From assembly GCA_021771755.1 (NCBI GenBank), contig JAETOL010000031.1, forward strand, positions 1 through 40,092: a stretch of 40,092 nt of DNA. The letters are read 5' to 3'. The notes under the pieces are model-generated. The model had not been told where the DNA came from. It made no database searches and saw only the letters and a list, made by a program, of their open reading frames with translations. Below, one piece after another: positions 15,975-24,677 of this stretch; positions within the stretch are counted from its first letter, which is position 1, and each line of letters begins with the position of its first letter. This stretch comes from Lachnospiraceae bacterium. GTDB taxonomy: Bacteria; Bacillota; Clostridia; Lachnospirales; Lachnospiraceae. The position numbers were made by a program, and so were the translations under genes.

Positions 15975-16832
15975 ATGCGTTCAAAAGAAGCGAAAGTAAA
16001 AGAACACTCTCACTATTATCTCTATCAGCCCAGCGCTACGGCTTCCAGGCTTTATCTTTATCCCATAGCCCTTGGATATTTTGAATACGAGGCCGGATAC
16101 TCTCTCTGGAGGAACAGCTACGACAGTTTTCTTCTTATGTATCTGATCAAAGGTTCCTGCCTGATCCAGTATCAGAATGAAGAACTTCGGGTCTCTTCCG
16201 GAAATTTTATCCTTCTGGACTGCTATCAGCCTCATGGATATCGTTTTGATGAAGATTCGGATGTCCTCTGGCTTCATTTTGACGGTCCTCTTGCCCGTTC
16301 CTACTATGAACTGATCTCTGTTCAGGGAATTGTTTTTTCCCCCTCCAATCCGTCTCCGGTTATCCACAATATGGAAAAACTTGTTGACCTTTTCAAAAAA
16401 GCAATGCCCATTAAAGAGTATATGGTATCTGACCGCATTACCCAGATTCTCAATGCGCTCCTGAATTCCCGTTCTCAGGCAAAAACCACCTTTTCCCATT
16501 CTGAGGTAATTGAAAATTCTCTGATCTACATCAGCAAGCATTTCAGCGAACATCTGACCATGGAGGCACTGGCTGCTAATTCCAATATGAGCCTGTTTCA
16601 TTTTACCCGGATCTTTTCCGCTGAAACCGGCTATACTCCATATCAGTATCTCATTGCAACACGGATCAATTCCGCCAAATATCTTTTGCGCACACCGGAC
16701 CTCCCCATAAAGGATATCGCTTTTTCCTCCGGTTTCAGCAGTGAAAGCAGTTTCTGCTCTACCTTTAAAAAATGGGAGCATATGACTCCCAGCCAGTTCC
16801 GTTCCAGCATTTTTTCAGATTCTTCTCTTTAA
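15975..16832 (+). CDS. AraC-family regulator, divergent from the DUF5107 gene
   Basis: A 285-residue regulator. The N-terminal cupin-like ligand domain (about residues 15-150) has SSGNFILLDCYQPHGYRF. The C-terminal pair of helix-turn-helices (about 185-280) includes LTMEALAANSNMSLFHFTRIF and IKDIAFSSGFSSESSFCSTFKKW. Start 15975 was chosen for GAAAGGTG about 7 bases upstream; the frame is open 26 codons further but lacks a site there and the extra residues are not family-like. A TATAAT at 15942-15947 is the probable -10 box, without a convincing -35, as is usual for activated promoters. It most likely controls the DUF5107 gene; the 150-base shared region shows no further obvious repeat. Confidence 0.9.
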   Translation: MRSKEAKVKEHSHYYLYQPSATASRLYLYPIALGYFEYEAGYSLWRNSYDSFLLMYLIKGSCLIQYQNEELRVSSGNFILLDCYQPHGYRFDEDSDVLWLHFDGPLARSYYELISVQGIVFSPSNPSPVIHNMEKLVDLFKKAMPIKEYMVSDRITQILNALLNSRSQAKTTFSHSEVIENSLIYISKHFSEHLTMEALAANSNMSLFHFTRIFSAETGYTPYQYLIATRINSAKYLLRTPDLPIKDIAFSSGFSSESSFCSTFKKWEHMTPSQFRSSIFSDSSL

Positions 16833-16836
16833 GCAT

Positions 16837-16886
16837 AAAAAACCGACGGCAAAGACTATAAAAGAGTCTCAGCCATCGGTTTTTTC
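16837..16886. terminator. Bidirectional terminator
   Basis: AAAACCGACGGC pairs with GCCATCGGTTTT (one mismatch), with an inner AGACT/AGTCT stem, an A run on the left and a T run on the right. It separates the AraC gene (+) from the methyltransferase operon (-). Confidence 0.8.
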
Positions 16887-17894
16887 TTATCTGGTATAAT
16901 ATTCCTTTACGGCGTCAAAGAATGCCTGAATATTTTCAAGAGGTGCAGCCGGAGGAATATCGCATCCGCTGGAGATCACAAAGTTCGGATACTTTCCGCA
17001 TCGATTTAAAAGCTCCAGCGTCTCTTTCCTGATTTTTTCCGGCGTGCCGCTGCGAATCGTTCCTGCAGGATCGATGTTGCCGATCACTATACGGTCTTCC
17101 GGAATCACTTTCAGAACTTTTTCCACATCAACCGCATTTCCAATACTGTATGCCTGCATATCCAATGCCCGGATACGATCCAGAAGAGGAGAAATATTTC
17201 CACAATTGTGATACATAAAAATAAAGTTTTCATCTTCCACTGCTTCCCTTACCTTCTGTACATAAGGAGTAGAAAATTCATCCATCAGTGTGGGAGACAG
17301 AAGTCCCGCCGCCGGTTCCGCCATACAGATTCCATTGGCTCCCGCTTCTTTAAATGCCTTTGCATACTGGATCAAAAAGGCAGTTGCTTTTTCCAGTATC
17401 ATTTCTACCATTTCCGGTTCGTCAAAACAGAGAAGCATAATTTCTGACATATCCAGAAGTCTTCCCGCAAGAGAATAGGGTCCGATGATTCCGGCAAGAA
17501 CTGGTTTATTCCTGATTCGTTCACATGCTTTGCGGATTCCCTCCACACATTCTCCGGTCCTTCCTGCCCCTACTTCAGGAATCTTCAGTGCTTCCGCTTC
17601 CTCTTCATCATGGATCAGGATCCCATGAACCGTAGGTACATCGTCTTCGCTGTAGCATACCGGCGCGCCAAAAGCCTCTGCCTCCACAGACAGATCCATA
17701 AGGCTGAATGCCGCACCTGTGTCAAAGCGTTCCGAGACAGCCTGCATACATTGCGCCTGCAGTTCTCCGCTTCTTACCAGCTGGTCTACTGTATGGCCAA
17801 TGATCTGAACACCCGGGAAAGAAAGTATCGGCATGGCCTTCTTTTCTGGTGCATGAATATAGTCATAAGCCCATTGCTTCATATTTCTCTTCAT
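16887..17894 (-). CDS. MtaA-like methylcobamide methyltransferase (UroD family)
   Basis: A 335-residue UroD-fold protein of the MtaA/CmuA type, which moves a methyl group between a corrinoid protein and a carrier (coenzyme M in methanogens, probably tetrahydrofolate in an acetogen-like bacterium). Visible features are ALPILSFP-like KKAMPILSFPGVQIIG at the start, LMDLSVEAEAFGAPV near 70, the zinc ligands His and Cys in YHNCGNISPL (about 225) and the third cysteine in SSGCDIPPAAP (about 310). The start is ambiguous: MKRNMKQW at 17894 follows a GGGGGC site, while an alternative ATG at 17909 adds five residues. It is the last gene of the AraC-methyltransferase operon, 32 bases after the corrinoid protein gene. 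Confidence 0.85.
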   Translation of the reverse strand: MKRNMKQWAYDYIHAPEKKAMPILSFPGVQIIGHTVDQLVRSGELQAQCMQAVSERFDTGAAFSLMDLSVEAEAFGAPVCYSEDDVPTVHGILIHDEEEAEALKIPEVGAGRTGECVEGIRKACERIRNKPVLAGIIGPYSLAGRLLDMSEIMLLCFDEPEMVEMILEKATAFLIQYAKAFKEAGANGICMAEPAAGLLSPTLMDEFSTPYVQKVREAVEDENFIFMYHNCGNISPLLDRIRALDMQAYSIGNAVDVEKVLKVIPEDRIVIGNIDPAGTIRSGTPEKIRKETLELLNRCGKYPNFVISSGCDIPPAAPLENIQAFFDAVKEYYTR

Positions 17895-17926
17895 AATAAT
17901 TGCCCCCATTACCTGGATTTTCTCTA

Positions 17927-18565
17927 TTATTTACTCTCTACTGCTTTTTTTGCCGCCTCTGCTGCTGACGCTGCATCCGGTGTATAATAATCCGCACCGA
18001 TCTCTTCTGCAAATTCGTTGGTGATCGGCGCGCCTCCGATCATAACAATATACTTGTCACGAAGATTCTTTTCTTTCAGAAGATCAATGACCTCTTTCAT
18101 CTGTAACATCGTTGTGGATAAAAGAGCGGACAGTCCGATAATATCCGCATTGACTTCTTCCGCTTTTTCCAGAAATGCCTCTGCGCTGACGTCAACTCCC
18201 ATATCATAAATTTCAAAACCGGCTCCCTTTAAAAGCATGGCAGTAAGGTTCTTTCCGATATCGTGAAGATCTCCCTGCACAGTACCGATCACCACTCGTC
18301 CAATCGGCTCATTTCCCGCTTCCACCAGCTTTGGTTCCAGAATACTCAGACCCACATTCATAGCCCGGGCCGCCATCATGACATCCGGTACAAAAACTTC
18401 CTCTCTTTTAAATTTTCCGCCAATGATGCTCATTCCTGACATCAGGCCTTCCTTCAGGATCATTTTGGGATCTATTCCCTCTTCCAGTGCCTGTTCGATC
18501 AGAGCCTTTACGTTTTTTCTTTTCCCTTTCTGTAAAAACTCGGATATTTCTTCTAAAATTGACAT
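17927..18565 (-). CDS. Corrinoid (B12-binding) methyl carrier protein
   Basis: A 212-residue protein of the MtaC/MtbC/MttC type. The N-terminal helical cap (about 1-85) contains LMSGMSIIGGKFKREEVFVPDVMMAARAM. The Rossmann-like domain has the cobalamin-binding motif DLHDIGKN near residue 105, then GLSALLSTTM and GGAPITNEFAEEIGAD. It carries the methyl group on the cobalt between the two flanking methyltransferases. AGGAGG sits about 6 bases before ATG. It lies between them in the operon, so the three proteins probably form one complete methyl-transfer unit: substrate to corrinoid to carrier. A reductive activator (RamA type) is not in the window. Confidence 0.93.
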   Translation of the reverse strand: MSILEEISEFLQKGKRKNVKALIEQALEEGIDPKMILKEGLMSGMSIIGGKFKREEVFVPDVMMAARAMNVGLSILEPKLVEAGNEPIGRVVIGTVQGDLHDIGKNLTAMLLKGAGFEIYDMGVDVSAEAFLEKAEEVNADIIGLSALLSTTMLQMKEVIDLLKEKNLRDKYIVMIGGAPITNEFAEEIGADYYTPDAASAAEAAKKAVESK

Positions 18566-18591
18566 GATGCTCCTCCTTTATCTATTACTGT

Positions 18592-19656
18592 TTAAGATCT
18601 TCGATATGTCCGGCATGCTTCTACATAGGCCAGTATGTTTTCAAGAGGCACTTCCGGTTCCAGCATATGTGTAGGCGCTACAAAAAGCCCGCCTTTTTCC
18701 CCTGCGATATCCAGGTTTTTCCACACAGCTTCTTTCACTTCTTCCGGTGTGCCTTTCGGCATTACTGTCTGTGTTCCGATGGTTCCGTGGAAAGAGATTT
18801 TATCTCCGTATTTCTGATAAATTTCCCCAAAATCCATACACTCACTCTGAATCGGATTCAGCACATCTACACCTGCTTCGATAAGATGAGGAATCATAGG
18901 CTCTATAAATCCGCAGGAATGATAAAAAATAATGATCTCCGGATTAATCCGTTTTACTTCATCAATGATTTTTTTCAGTCTTGGCTTGATCCACCGGCAG
19001 TACAGTTCTTCGCTCATCATGATGGTATGCTGCATTCCGATGTCATCGCCCAGAAACAGAACGTCCACGCCTGCATTCGCGTAGGCTTTTGCACGTATCA
19101 GTGACAGCTCTGTTACCTTATCAAAAAGGAATTCCGCGATCTCATTTTCGTCACCCATATCACAGAACAATTCTTCCATACTTCTCATGTACCAGGCACA
19201 TTCCCAGATTGTCATCTGCATATCGCCCAAAGCCACAAGATCCTGCTCTTTGATTTTTTTCACCTGCTCTGGCTGATGAGATCCGTCTGCATGTGCAAAA
19301 TCCGGGAAGGGATATTCCATAACTTCTTCCAGAGTTTCCATATCTTCCATCGGATGGCGCATATAAGTCATATGCATGCTGTTGGGTGATTTTTCATGTC
19401 CTACTCCCCAGAGATCAATATCCGCTCCTTCCGCCAGCGGTCTTTCATAAAATTTCCTGAATTTCTCCACATCCTGGTCTGCAAGCTTCAGGTCGTCCAC
19501 TCTGCGCCATGGAAATCCAAAGTATTCCTCATAATCCTCTGCTCCCAGCTTCTCTTTACACAGCTCCTGTAAATGTGGACAGAGTACAAATTCTACAGGT
19601 ACATGTTCATAGCCCTGTCTGCGCAGCAGCGACAGAAGATTCTCCCGGTTTGTCAT
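18592..19656 (-). CDS. UroD-family methyltransferase, probable substrate-side enzyme
   Basis: A 354-residue protein of the uroporphyrinogen decarboxylase superfamily. True HemE is unlikely, since no heme genes surround it and the sequence belongs to the divergent group found with corrinoid proteins. It shows LFLGDDIGMQHTIMMSEELY near 215, the likely zinc-site YHSCGFIEPMIPHLIEAG near 255 and a C-terminal LFVAPTHMLEPEVPLENI. By position it would demethylate the substrate and methylate the corrinoid protein, as UroD-type enzymes do for some methoxylated compounds. The substrate is unknown. AAGGAGG stands 8 bases before ATG, and it follows the AraC gene by 36 bases. Confidence 0.83.
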   Translation of the reverse strand: MTNRENLLSLLRRQGYEHVPVEFVLCPHLQELCKEKLGAEDYEEYFGFPWRRVDDLKLADQDVEKFRKFYERPLAEGADIDLWGVGHEKSPNSMHMTYMRHPMEDMETLEEVMEYPFPDFAHADGSHQPEQVKKIKEQDLVALGDMQMTIWECAWYMRSMEELFCDMGDENEIAEFLFDKVTELSLIRAKAYANAGVDVLFLGDDIGMQHTIMMSEELYCRWIKPRLKKIIDEVKRINPEIIIFYHSCGFIEPMIPHLIEAGVDVLNPIQSECMDFGEIYQKYGDKISFHGTIGTQTVMPKGTPEEVKEAVWKNLDIAGEKGGLFVAPTHMLEPEVPLENILAYVEACRTYRRS

Positions 19657-19692
19657 TTCTTTTCCTCCTTGATCTGATTCTTTTTTTCAGGT

Positions 19693-20574
19693 TCAGAGCT
19701 TTGTCCTGGAAAGCCCTTTCGGTTCCTGTTTTTTCCATAAATTTCTGTATTCCATAGGAGCCATATGTTCATGCTTCTGAAATACTCTGCAAAAATACTG
19801 TGAACTGCCAAATCCTGTATCCATGGCAATCTCTGTAACCGATTTGGATGTAAACCACAAAAGTTCCTTTGCCTTTCCAAGCCGCAGGGTACAGATGTAT
19901 TGCTGGCAGCTCATTCCTGTTTCCTTCTGAAAACATTTGCGGATGTAACGGGAACTGATTTCAAATCTTTCAGCGATCTCTTCAATACAGATATCGTTTC
20001 TCCAGTTCTCGTTGATGTACTGAATGATTTTATCAATTTTCTCTATTTTCCCCTTTTTCTGAGATCCCCTGTCAGCACAGCCGATTTTTTCGGAAAGTTC
20101 AATAAAAAGCTGAAAATATCCCAGCTGCACCAGCATTTCTCTGTTTGCATTATCTTTTTCATACCGCCGGATTCTGCAAAGGCTTTCCATATATTCGCAT
20201 ACATCCTCACACCCTCGAAGCCGGATATAGGGATTGTCCATACGAAAAAAGCACATTTCCTTTGCTTTTTCAGGAAGATTAACCACCTCAAATTCCAGCT
20301 GTGTGATTCTGCAGTTTTCTTTATCCTCCACAATAAACAAATGCTTTACTCCTGCATATACAATGATGCAGTCACCTCGCTTCAGTGGAACAAAAACACC
20401 TTCCACTCCCATGATGCAGGATCCGCTGTTTATATAATTGATCTCAATTTCACAGTGTGCATGGGCTTCGTACCGATAGGCGGCCGGAAACCGGAATACC
20501 CCTGCATTCCTGGTACGGATCTCAAATGAATCACTGACAACCATTGATAAAATACTTTCTTTTATCCTGTTCAT
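19693..20574 (-). CDS. AraC-family regulator of the methyltransferase operon
   Basis: A 293-residue regulator. The N-terminal cupin-like domain (about 15-140) includes HAHCEIEINYINSGSCIMGVEG and LKRGDCIIVYAGVKH. The DNA-binding domain (about 185-285) shows ICIEEIAERFEISSRYIRKCF and VTEIAMDTGFGSSQYFCRVF. GGAGGAG precedes the start. It is the first gene of the operon with UroD, corrinoid and MtaA-like genes. An exact 15-base sequence in front of it recurs before the ABC transporter operon, so this protein probably controls both (inference). Confidence 0.9.
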   Translation of the reverse strand: MNRIKESILSMVVSDSFEIRTRNAGVFRFPAAYRYEAHAHCEIEINYINSGSCIMGVEGVFVPLKRGDCIIVYAGVKHLFIVEDKENCRITQLEFEVVNLPEKAKEMCFFRMDNPYIRLRGCEDVCEYMESLCRIRRYEKDNANREMLVQLGYFQLFIELSEKIGCADRGSQKKGKIEKIDKIIQYINENWRNDICIEEIAERFEISSRYIRKCFQKETGMSCQQYICTLRLGKAKELLWFTSKSVTEIAMDTGFGSSQYFCRVFQKHEHMAPMEYRNLWKKQEPKGLSRTKL

Positions 20575-20613
20575 ATGCTCCTCCGGATATGTTATTCTCT
20601 TTTTTCTATTTTA

Positions 20614-20628
20614 ACATAATTCGGAATT
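20614..20628 (-). promoter_or_regulatory. Candidate AraC operator copy 1 (ACATAATTCGGAATT)
   Basis: The 15-base sequence ACATAATTCGGAATT (plus-strand reading) lies about 40 bases before the AraC start and is identical to 24626-24640 before the transporter operon, with the same orientation to the downstream gene. A shorter TTTCGGAA match is at 20749-20756. The promoter nearby has no good -35 box: TAAAAT (20613-20608) and TAACAT (20594-20589) are possible -10 boxes. Confidence 0.5.
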
Positions 20629-20763
20629 GTTTTTTATTAGCCTAATTCTTTTTCAGTATATTTCTTTTCCTTGTTATACATTGATTTTAGCACTGGAAAT
20701 ACAATATTACTTTTTCTTAACGGTATTTATCGGTTTATTATTTGTACATTTCGGAACACAGTT

Positions 20764-20804
20764 TTGTCAAAAAGAAAACTGTGCCGGAGATTCCCCCGGC
20801 ACAG
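20764..20804 (-). terminator. Terminator of the ABC transporter operon
   Basis: A perfect 9-bp stem on the minus strand, CTGTGCCGG with CCGGCACAG (20804-20779, loop 8 bases), followed by TTTTCTTTTT. Confidence 0.88.
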
Positions 20805-20844
20805 CCTTCTTTATTTCTTATGATCTGCCCTGCGGTCTGTCTCT

Positions 20845-21843
20845 TTATTCCGCGTAGCTTCCCATTTCTTCTTTGTAGTTTTCCGGTGTTACAACAACTG
20901 CGTCAACTGCGGTTTCCATCTCCGGCTCATTGCCTTCGATCATATCAAGAAGAACTTCTACAGAGCCTGCTCCAACCTGATCTGCGGAGAAGTATGCAGA
21001 TGCTTTCACACAGGTACCGTCTGCACCTTTGTTGTTCCACTCATCTTTTGCCATATAAGCGCCAAGGCCTACTACACATGCGTCTGCATCAAGTCCTGCA
21101 CTCTCCAGCGCACGTGCCGCACCAATACATCCTTCTTCGTTGGCGCCTGTTACCAGCCATGTCTTGATCTGTGGATTTGCTGTGATAACTGCTGCTGCAG
21201 CGGTATTTCCTTTATCGGTTGTTCCGTCATAGTCTGCTTTAAATACGTTTGCTTCCGGGAAATCCGGGCACAGCTCTGTAAATTTATCAAGTTCGCCCTC
21301 TGCACGGGGAACACAGCTGGAAACCGTATCCATAGTCATAAGAAGAAGTCCTACATCCTCTTTTCCTACAAGTTCATTTTCATTTGCATAGTTTGCCAGC
21401 CATTCGCCGTTTGCAGCGCCAATGTTATAAGCGTCGATTCCTACCCATGGAGCAAGCTTATTTCCTTCTGCATCCTGAAGAGCATCATCTGCTGCTACGA
21501 TCGGGATTCCAGCTTCTTCTGCTTTGTCAATCGCTGCCTGAGACATTGTCTGATCCGGGATACAGGTTACGATACCGGAAGCCTTGTTTGCAATGGCATT
21601 GTCAATCGCTTTCAGATATTCTTCCGGATTCATCTTTGCGTCTACATATACAAATTCTCCGCCTGCTTCTTCGACTGCCTTCTGAGCTGCTGCACCCTCG
21701 TCGATAAACCATGTCTGATCGCCGGCTTTATAGATACCATAAACCACCAGTTTATCCTCAGCGCTTACAGTCACTGCACCTCCTGCCAGAACACCTGCTG
21801 TCATTGCTGCACATAATGCCACGCTCACCATTTTTCGTTTCAT
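20845..21843 (-). CDS. Sugar ABC transporter substrate-binding protein, arabinose-binding type
   Basis: A 332-residue exported binding protein of the type-1 periplasmic-binding fold. It matches the AraF pattern rather than ribose or galactose proteins: VTCIPDQTMSQAAIDKA, GIPIVAADDALQDAEG, a MTMDTVSSCVPRAEGELDKF block, WLVTGANEEGCIGAARALESAG, and VVVTPENYKEEM at the end. The signal peptide ends at about VSA-ED (residues 28-30). Its hydrophobic core reads VLAGGAVTV, with glycine where Gram-positive binding proteins usually carry the lipobox cysteine, so no lipid anchor is predicted. The gene is last in the operon, 68 bases after the permease gene. The ligand is sugar-like but not determinable. 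Confidence 0.9.
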   Translation of the reverse strand: MKRKMVSVALCAAMTAGVLAGGAVTVSAEDKLVVYGIYKAGDQTWFIDEGAAAQKAVEEAGGEFVYVDAKMNPEEYLKAIDNAIANKASGIVTCIPDQTMSQAAIDKAEEAGIPIVAADDALQDAEGNKLAPWVGIDAYNIGAANGEWLANYANENELVGKEDVGLLLMTMDTVSSCVPRAEGELDKFTELCPDFPEANVFKADYDGTTDKGNTAAAAVITANPQIKTWLVTGANEEGCIGAARALESAGLDADACVVGLGAYMAKDEWNNKGADGTCVKASAYFSADQVGAGSVEVLLDMIEGNEPEMETAVDAVVVTPENYKEEMGSYAE

Positions 21844-21911
21844 GTTTGTTCCTCCTTGCGTTTTTTCATTTTTATTTCCATCACACAGTTCGTGTGAAAG
21901 AGTTCCATTTT

Positions 21912-22916
21912 TTATTTCACATTTCTCATGCTTGCTTCCAGAAGTTCTTTTTCTCTTCTCTGCTTACGGATATAGTCGGATGTAAGAGCGAACAGAAGAA
22001 GGGCTCCTCTTGCCACATACTGCCAGAAAGTAGGCACGTTTACCATAATAAGACCAGTATTGAAAGCCTGGATCAGAATTACTCCGAGTACCGTACCGAA
22101 CATACTTCCCACACCGCCTGCAAAGGAAACGCCGCCAAGAATAACTGCAGTAATGGCATCAAACTCCAGGTTGATATTGGCTGCCGGCTGTCCGGAATTC
22201 ATACGGGCTGCAAAAATGATGCCGCCTAAGGAGGTCAGAACACCGATCAGGATAAAGCACAGTGTAATGATTCTCTGTGGGTTCAGTCCGGCAAGACGCG
22301 CTGCCTCTGAGCTGCCGCCAATGGCATATACGCTTCTTCCGAATTTTGTTCTTGCAAGAATAAATCCAAAGATCACAAATGCCAGGATCATCAGCCATAC
22401 AGTGAGAGGAAGTCCCAGGAATCTTGCTTTTCCAAGAGCAATAAAGGTTTTGTTACTGATGGCAATGGGTTTTCCATCACAGATGATATAGGCAAGACCT
22501 CTGATCACGGACTGGGTTACCAATGTAGCGATAAAGGCTTCCAGTTTGATCTTATTTACCATCCAGGCATTAAAAAGTCCTACTGTAACGCCTGCAAGTA
22601 AAGTGATCACAATAGAAACTCCCGCCGGCATCCCAAAGGAAAGAAGAAGGGCTGCCAGGGTACCGCTGAAGGCTGCCAGAGAGCCTGGGGACAAGTCGTT
22701 CTGTCCTGCAATGATCAGATATGTATGACCTACGGCAACGATTCCTACCAGGGATGCTGCCACAAGAAGATTCACCATGTTCTGCCAGGTAAGGAAATTC
22801 CTGTTCAGACAGGTAAATAATGCAAATACCACTACAATTGCTCCCAGCAGGATCAGTTTATCTCCGCCGATCAGATTTAACAGTTTATGTTCTTTTTTAT
22901 TTTTCTGGTTACTCAT
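21912..22916 (-). CDS. Sugar ABC transporter permease (RbsC/AraH type)
   Basis: A 334-residue inner-membrane protein with about nine to ten hydrophobic segments, the first at about 20-37. The family segments are visible: VGHTYLIIAGQNDLSPGSL near 65, FIATLVTQSVIRGLAYII near 130, and FDAITAVILGGVSFAGGVGSMFGTVLG near 250, the coupling region to the ATPase. A single permease gene suggests a homodimer. Its ATG lies inside the end of the ATPase gene (8-base overlap) after GGGGAGG, so the two are translated together. Confidence 0.94.
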   Translation of the reverse strand: MSNQKNKKEHKLLNLIGGDKLILLGAIVVVFALFTCLNRNFLTWQNMVNLLVAASLVGIVAVGHTYLIIAGQNDLSPGSLAAFSGTLAALLLSFGMPAGVSIVITLLAGVTVGLFNAWMVNKIKLEAFIATLVTQSVIRGLAYIICDGKPIAISNKTFIALGKARFLGLPLTVWLMILAFVIFGFILARTKFGRSVYAIGGSSEAARLAGLNPQRIITLCFILIGVLTSLGGIIFAARMNSGQPAANINLEFDAITAVILGGVSFAGGVGSMFGTVLGVILIQAFNTGLIMVNVPTFWQYVARGALLLFALTSDYIRKQRREKELLEASMRNVK

Positions 22917-24417
22917 GTGTATCCTCCCCTATCATTCCAAGCTGCAGCAGCCGGTCTTCTGTCGCCTCTTCTCTCATTACCTCACCGGAAATCCTTAAGG
23001 ATTTCATAACAATGATCCTGTCTGAAAGACCGATGACCTCCGGAAGCTCGGAGGAGATCAGAATGACTCCCAGCCCCTGTTTTGCAAATTCACAGATCAT
23101 ATTATAGAATTCTGACTTGGCGCCTACGTCAATACCCTTGGTAGGCTCATCCAGTATCAGAACCTTGGGATTGGTGGCAATTCCCCGGGCAACAATACAC
23201 TTCTGCTGATTACCGCCGGAAAGCTCTACGATTTTTTTGTCCGGAGACGGTGTCTTGACCTTAAAATCACGGATTCCTTTTTCTACCGCTTCCTTTTCCT
23301 TTTCAGGATCTATGATCCCTAACCGGTTGGCGTTCTGATCCATCAGTGCAATGTTGATATTTCCGCTGACACTTAAATTGCTCAGAATTCCCTGCATTTT
23401 CCGGTCCTCCGGAACCAGGACGATACCATTGTCCATGGCTTCCTTCGGAGAACGGTTTTCGATTTTTTTGCCCTCCAGGAATATCTCTCCTGTCTTCCTC
23501 TTATCTGCGCCAATAATTGCCCGCATCACTTCTGTACGGCCTGCACCTACCAGACCGGAGAATCCCAGAACCTCTCCTTTATGAAGAGTAAAGGACACTT
23601 CTTTTACATAATCAGAGGAAACATTTCTGACATCAAGAAGAACATCTCCGATTTCCTTTTCGCGATCCAGGTTATTAAAAATGTCTCCCAGATCACGGCC
23701 AACCATCATTTTGATCAGCTGCTGCTCCGGCACTTCTTTTGTCACTACCGTATCTATGTAATGTCCGTCCTTAAAGATCGCCACCTTGTCTGCAATCTGC
23801 TGGATTTCCTTCATACGATGGGATACATAAATAATGATCTTTCCCTGTTCTTTCAGCTTCTGGATCACTTCAAACAGACAGTCGATCTCCGCGTCACTGA
23901 GACTTGCCGTAGGCTCGTCAAAGCAGATTACTTTCAGGTTTTCCCTGCTGTATGCTTTCATGATCTCCACCATCTGCTGGTAGGCAATGCTCAGATCCTT
24001 TACCTTGGTGGTCGGCTGGATCGGAAGTCCAAAATCCCGGATGATCTCCGCAGCCATCTTATTCGCCTTGCCTGTATCAATTACACCAAACCTGTTTGAC
24101 GGCATACGTCCCAGATAAATGTTTTCTGCCACACTCAGTTCCAGAAGGATCTGTCTTTCCTGATAGATCACGCTGATTCCTTCCTGAATTGCCTCATGAG
24201 GAGAATGGAAATGTTTCTGGACTCCGTCCAGCAGGTATTCTCCCTTTGTAGGCTGATAATCACCGTTCAGCACCTTCAAAAGTGTGGATTTTCCGGCTCC
24301 GTTCTCACCTAAAAATGCCAGGACCTCACCGCCATATGCTTTAAAGCAGATATTGTCCAATGCCTTTACACCCGGGAAATACTTGGAGATACCTTTAAAT
24401 TCCAATACACTGCTCAT
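22909..24417 (-). CDS. Sugar ABC transporter ATP-binding protein (two fused ABC domains)
   Basis: A 502-residue protein with tandem ATPase domains of the RbsA/AraG/MglA type. Domain 1 has Walker A GENGAGKSTLLK (about 37), signature LSIAYQQMVEI and Walker B VICFDEPTASL. Domain 2 has the degenerate GLVGAGRTEVMR P-loop (about 285), signature LSGGNQQKCIVAR and LILDEPTKGIDVG. The second P-loop lacks the lysine, as usual in this family, so only the first site is expected to hydrolyse well. First gene of the operon, with GGGAGG before the start and a regulated promoter region at 24566-24640. Confidence 0.95.
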   Translation of the reverse strand: MSSVLEFKGISKYFPGVKALDNICFKAYGGEVLAFLGENGAGKSTLLKVLNGDYQPTKGEYLLDGVQKHFHSPHEAIQEGISVIYQERQILLELSVAENIYLGRMPSNRFGVIDTGKANKMAAEIIRDFGLPIQPTTKVKDLSIAYQQMVEIMKAYSRENLKVICFDEPTASLSDAEIDCLFEVIQKLKEQGKIIIYVSHRMKEIQQIADKVAIFKDGHYIDTVVTKEVPEQQLIKMMVGRDLGDIFNNLDREKEIGDVLLDVRNVSSDYVKEVSFTLHKGEVLGFSGLVGAGRTEVMRAIIGADKRKTGEIFLEGKKIENRSPKEAMDNGIVLVPEDRKMQGILSNLSVSGNINIALMDQNANRLGIIDPEKEKEAVEKGIRDFKVKTPSPDKKIVELSGGNQQKCIVARGIATNPKVLILDEPTKGIDVGAKSEFYNMICEFAKQGLGVILISSELPEVIGLSDRIIVMKSLRISGEVMREEATEDRLLQLGMIGEDTHE

Positions 24418-24565
24418 ATCTCTTTCCTCCCTTGCTTTTCTCTGATATTGATTATAACCTTCCTCTTTTTCTTTTTCATTAGCTTAAATTGCTATGGAGT
24501 TTCAAATTCTTGCTATTTTATACGTATTTACGGATTTCTCGCAAGTTATTTCTTCCATACTTGTT

Positions 24566-24640
24566 ATTATACACAAATACCAGACTGTCTTCTTATGTGT
24601 TTCGGAAATACCGCCAATATTTATTACATAATTCGGAATT
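24566..24640 (-). promoter_or_regulatory. Promoter and candidate AraC operators of the ABC transporter operon
   Basis: A TATAAT -10 box at 24571-24566 (minus strand) has no usable -35 box. Upstream are TTCGGAA at 24601-24607 and the 15-base ACATAATTCGGAATT at 24626-24640, with core repeats spaced 31 bases, close to three helical turns. The near copy abuts the -35 position, the arrangement of an activator site. The far copy is identical to 20614-20628. Confidence 0.5.
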
Positions 24641-24677
24641 TTTGTTTTCTATTCTTAAGCATTTTGCACATTCCTCC

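Noticed and set aside
18592-19656. Uroporphyrinogen decarboxylase of heme synthesis (HemE)
   Set aside because: Context is a corrinoid protein and an MtaA-like enzyme with no heme genes, and the sequence belongs to the divergent UroD-like group with a YHSCG zinc-type motif.
20749-20756. TTTCGGAA as a third operator copy
   Set aside because: It shares only eight bases with the 15-mer, lies far from the promoter and next to the transporter terminator; too short to claim.
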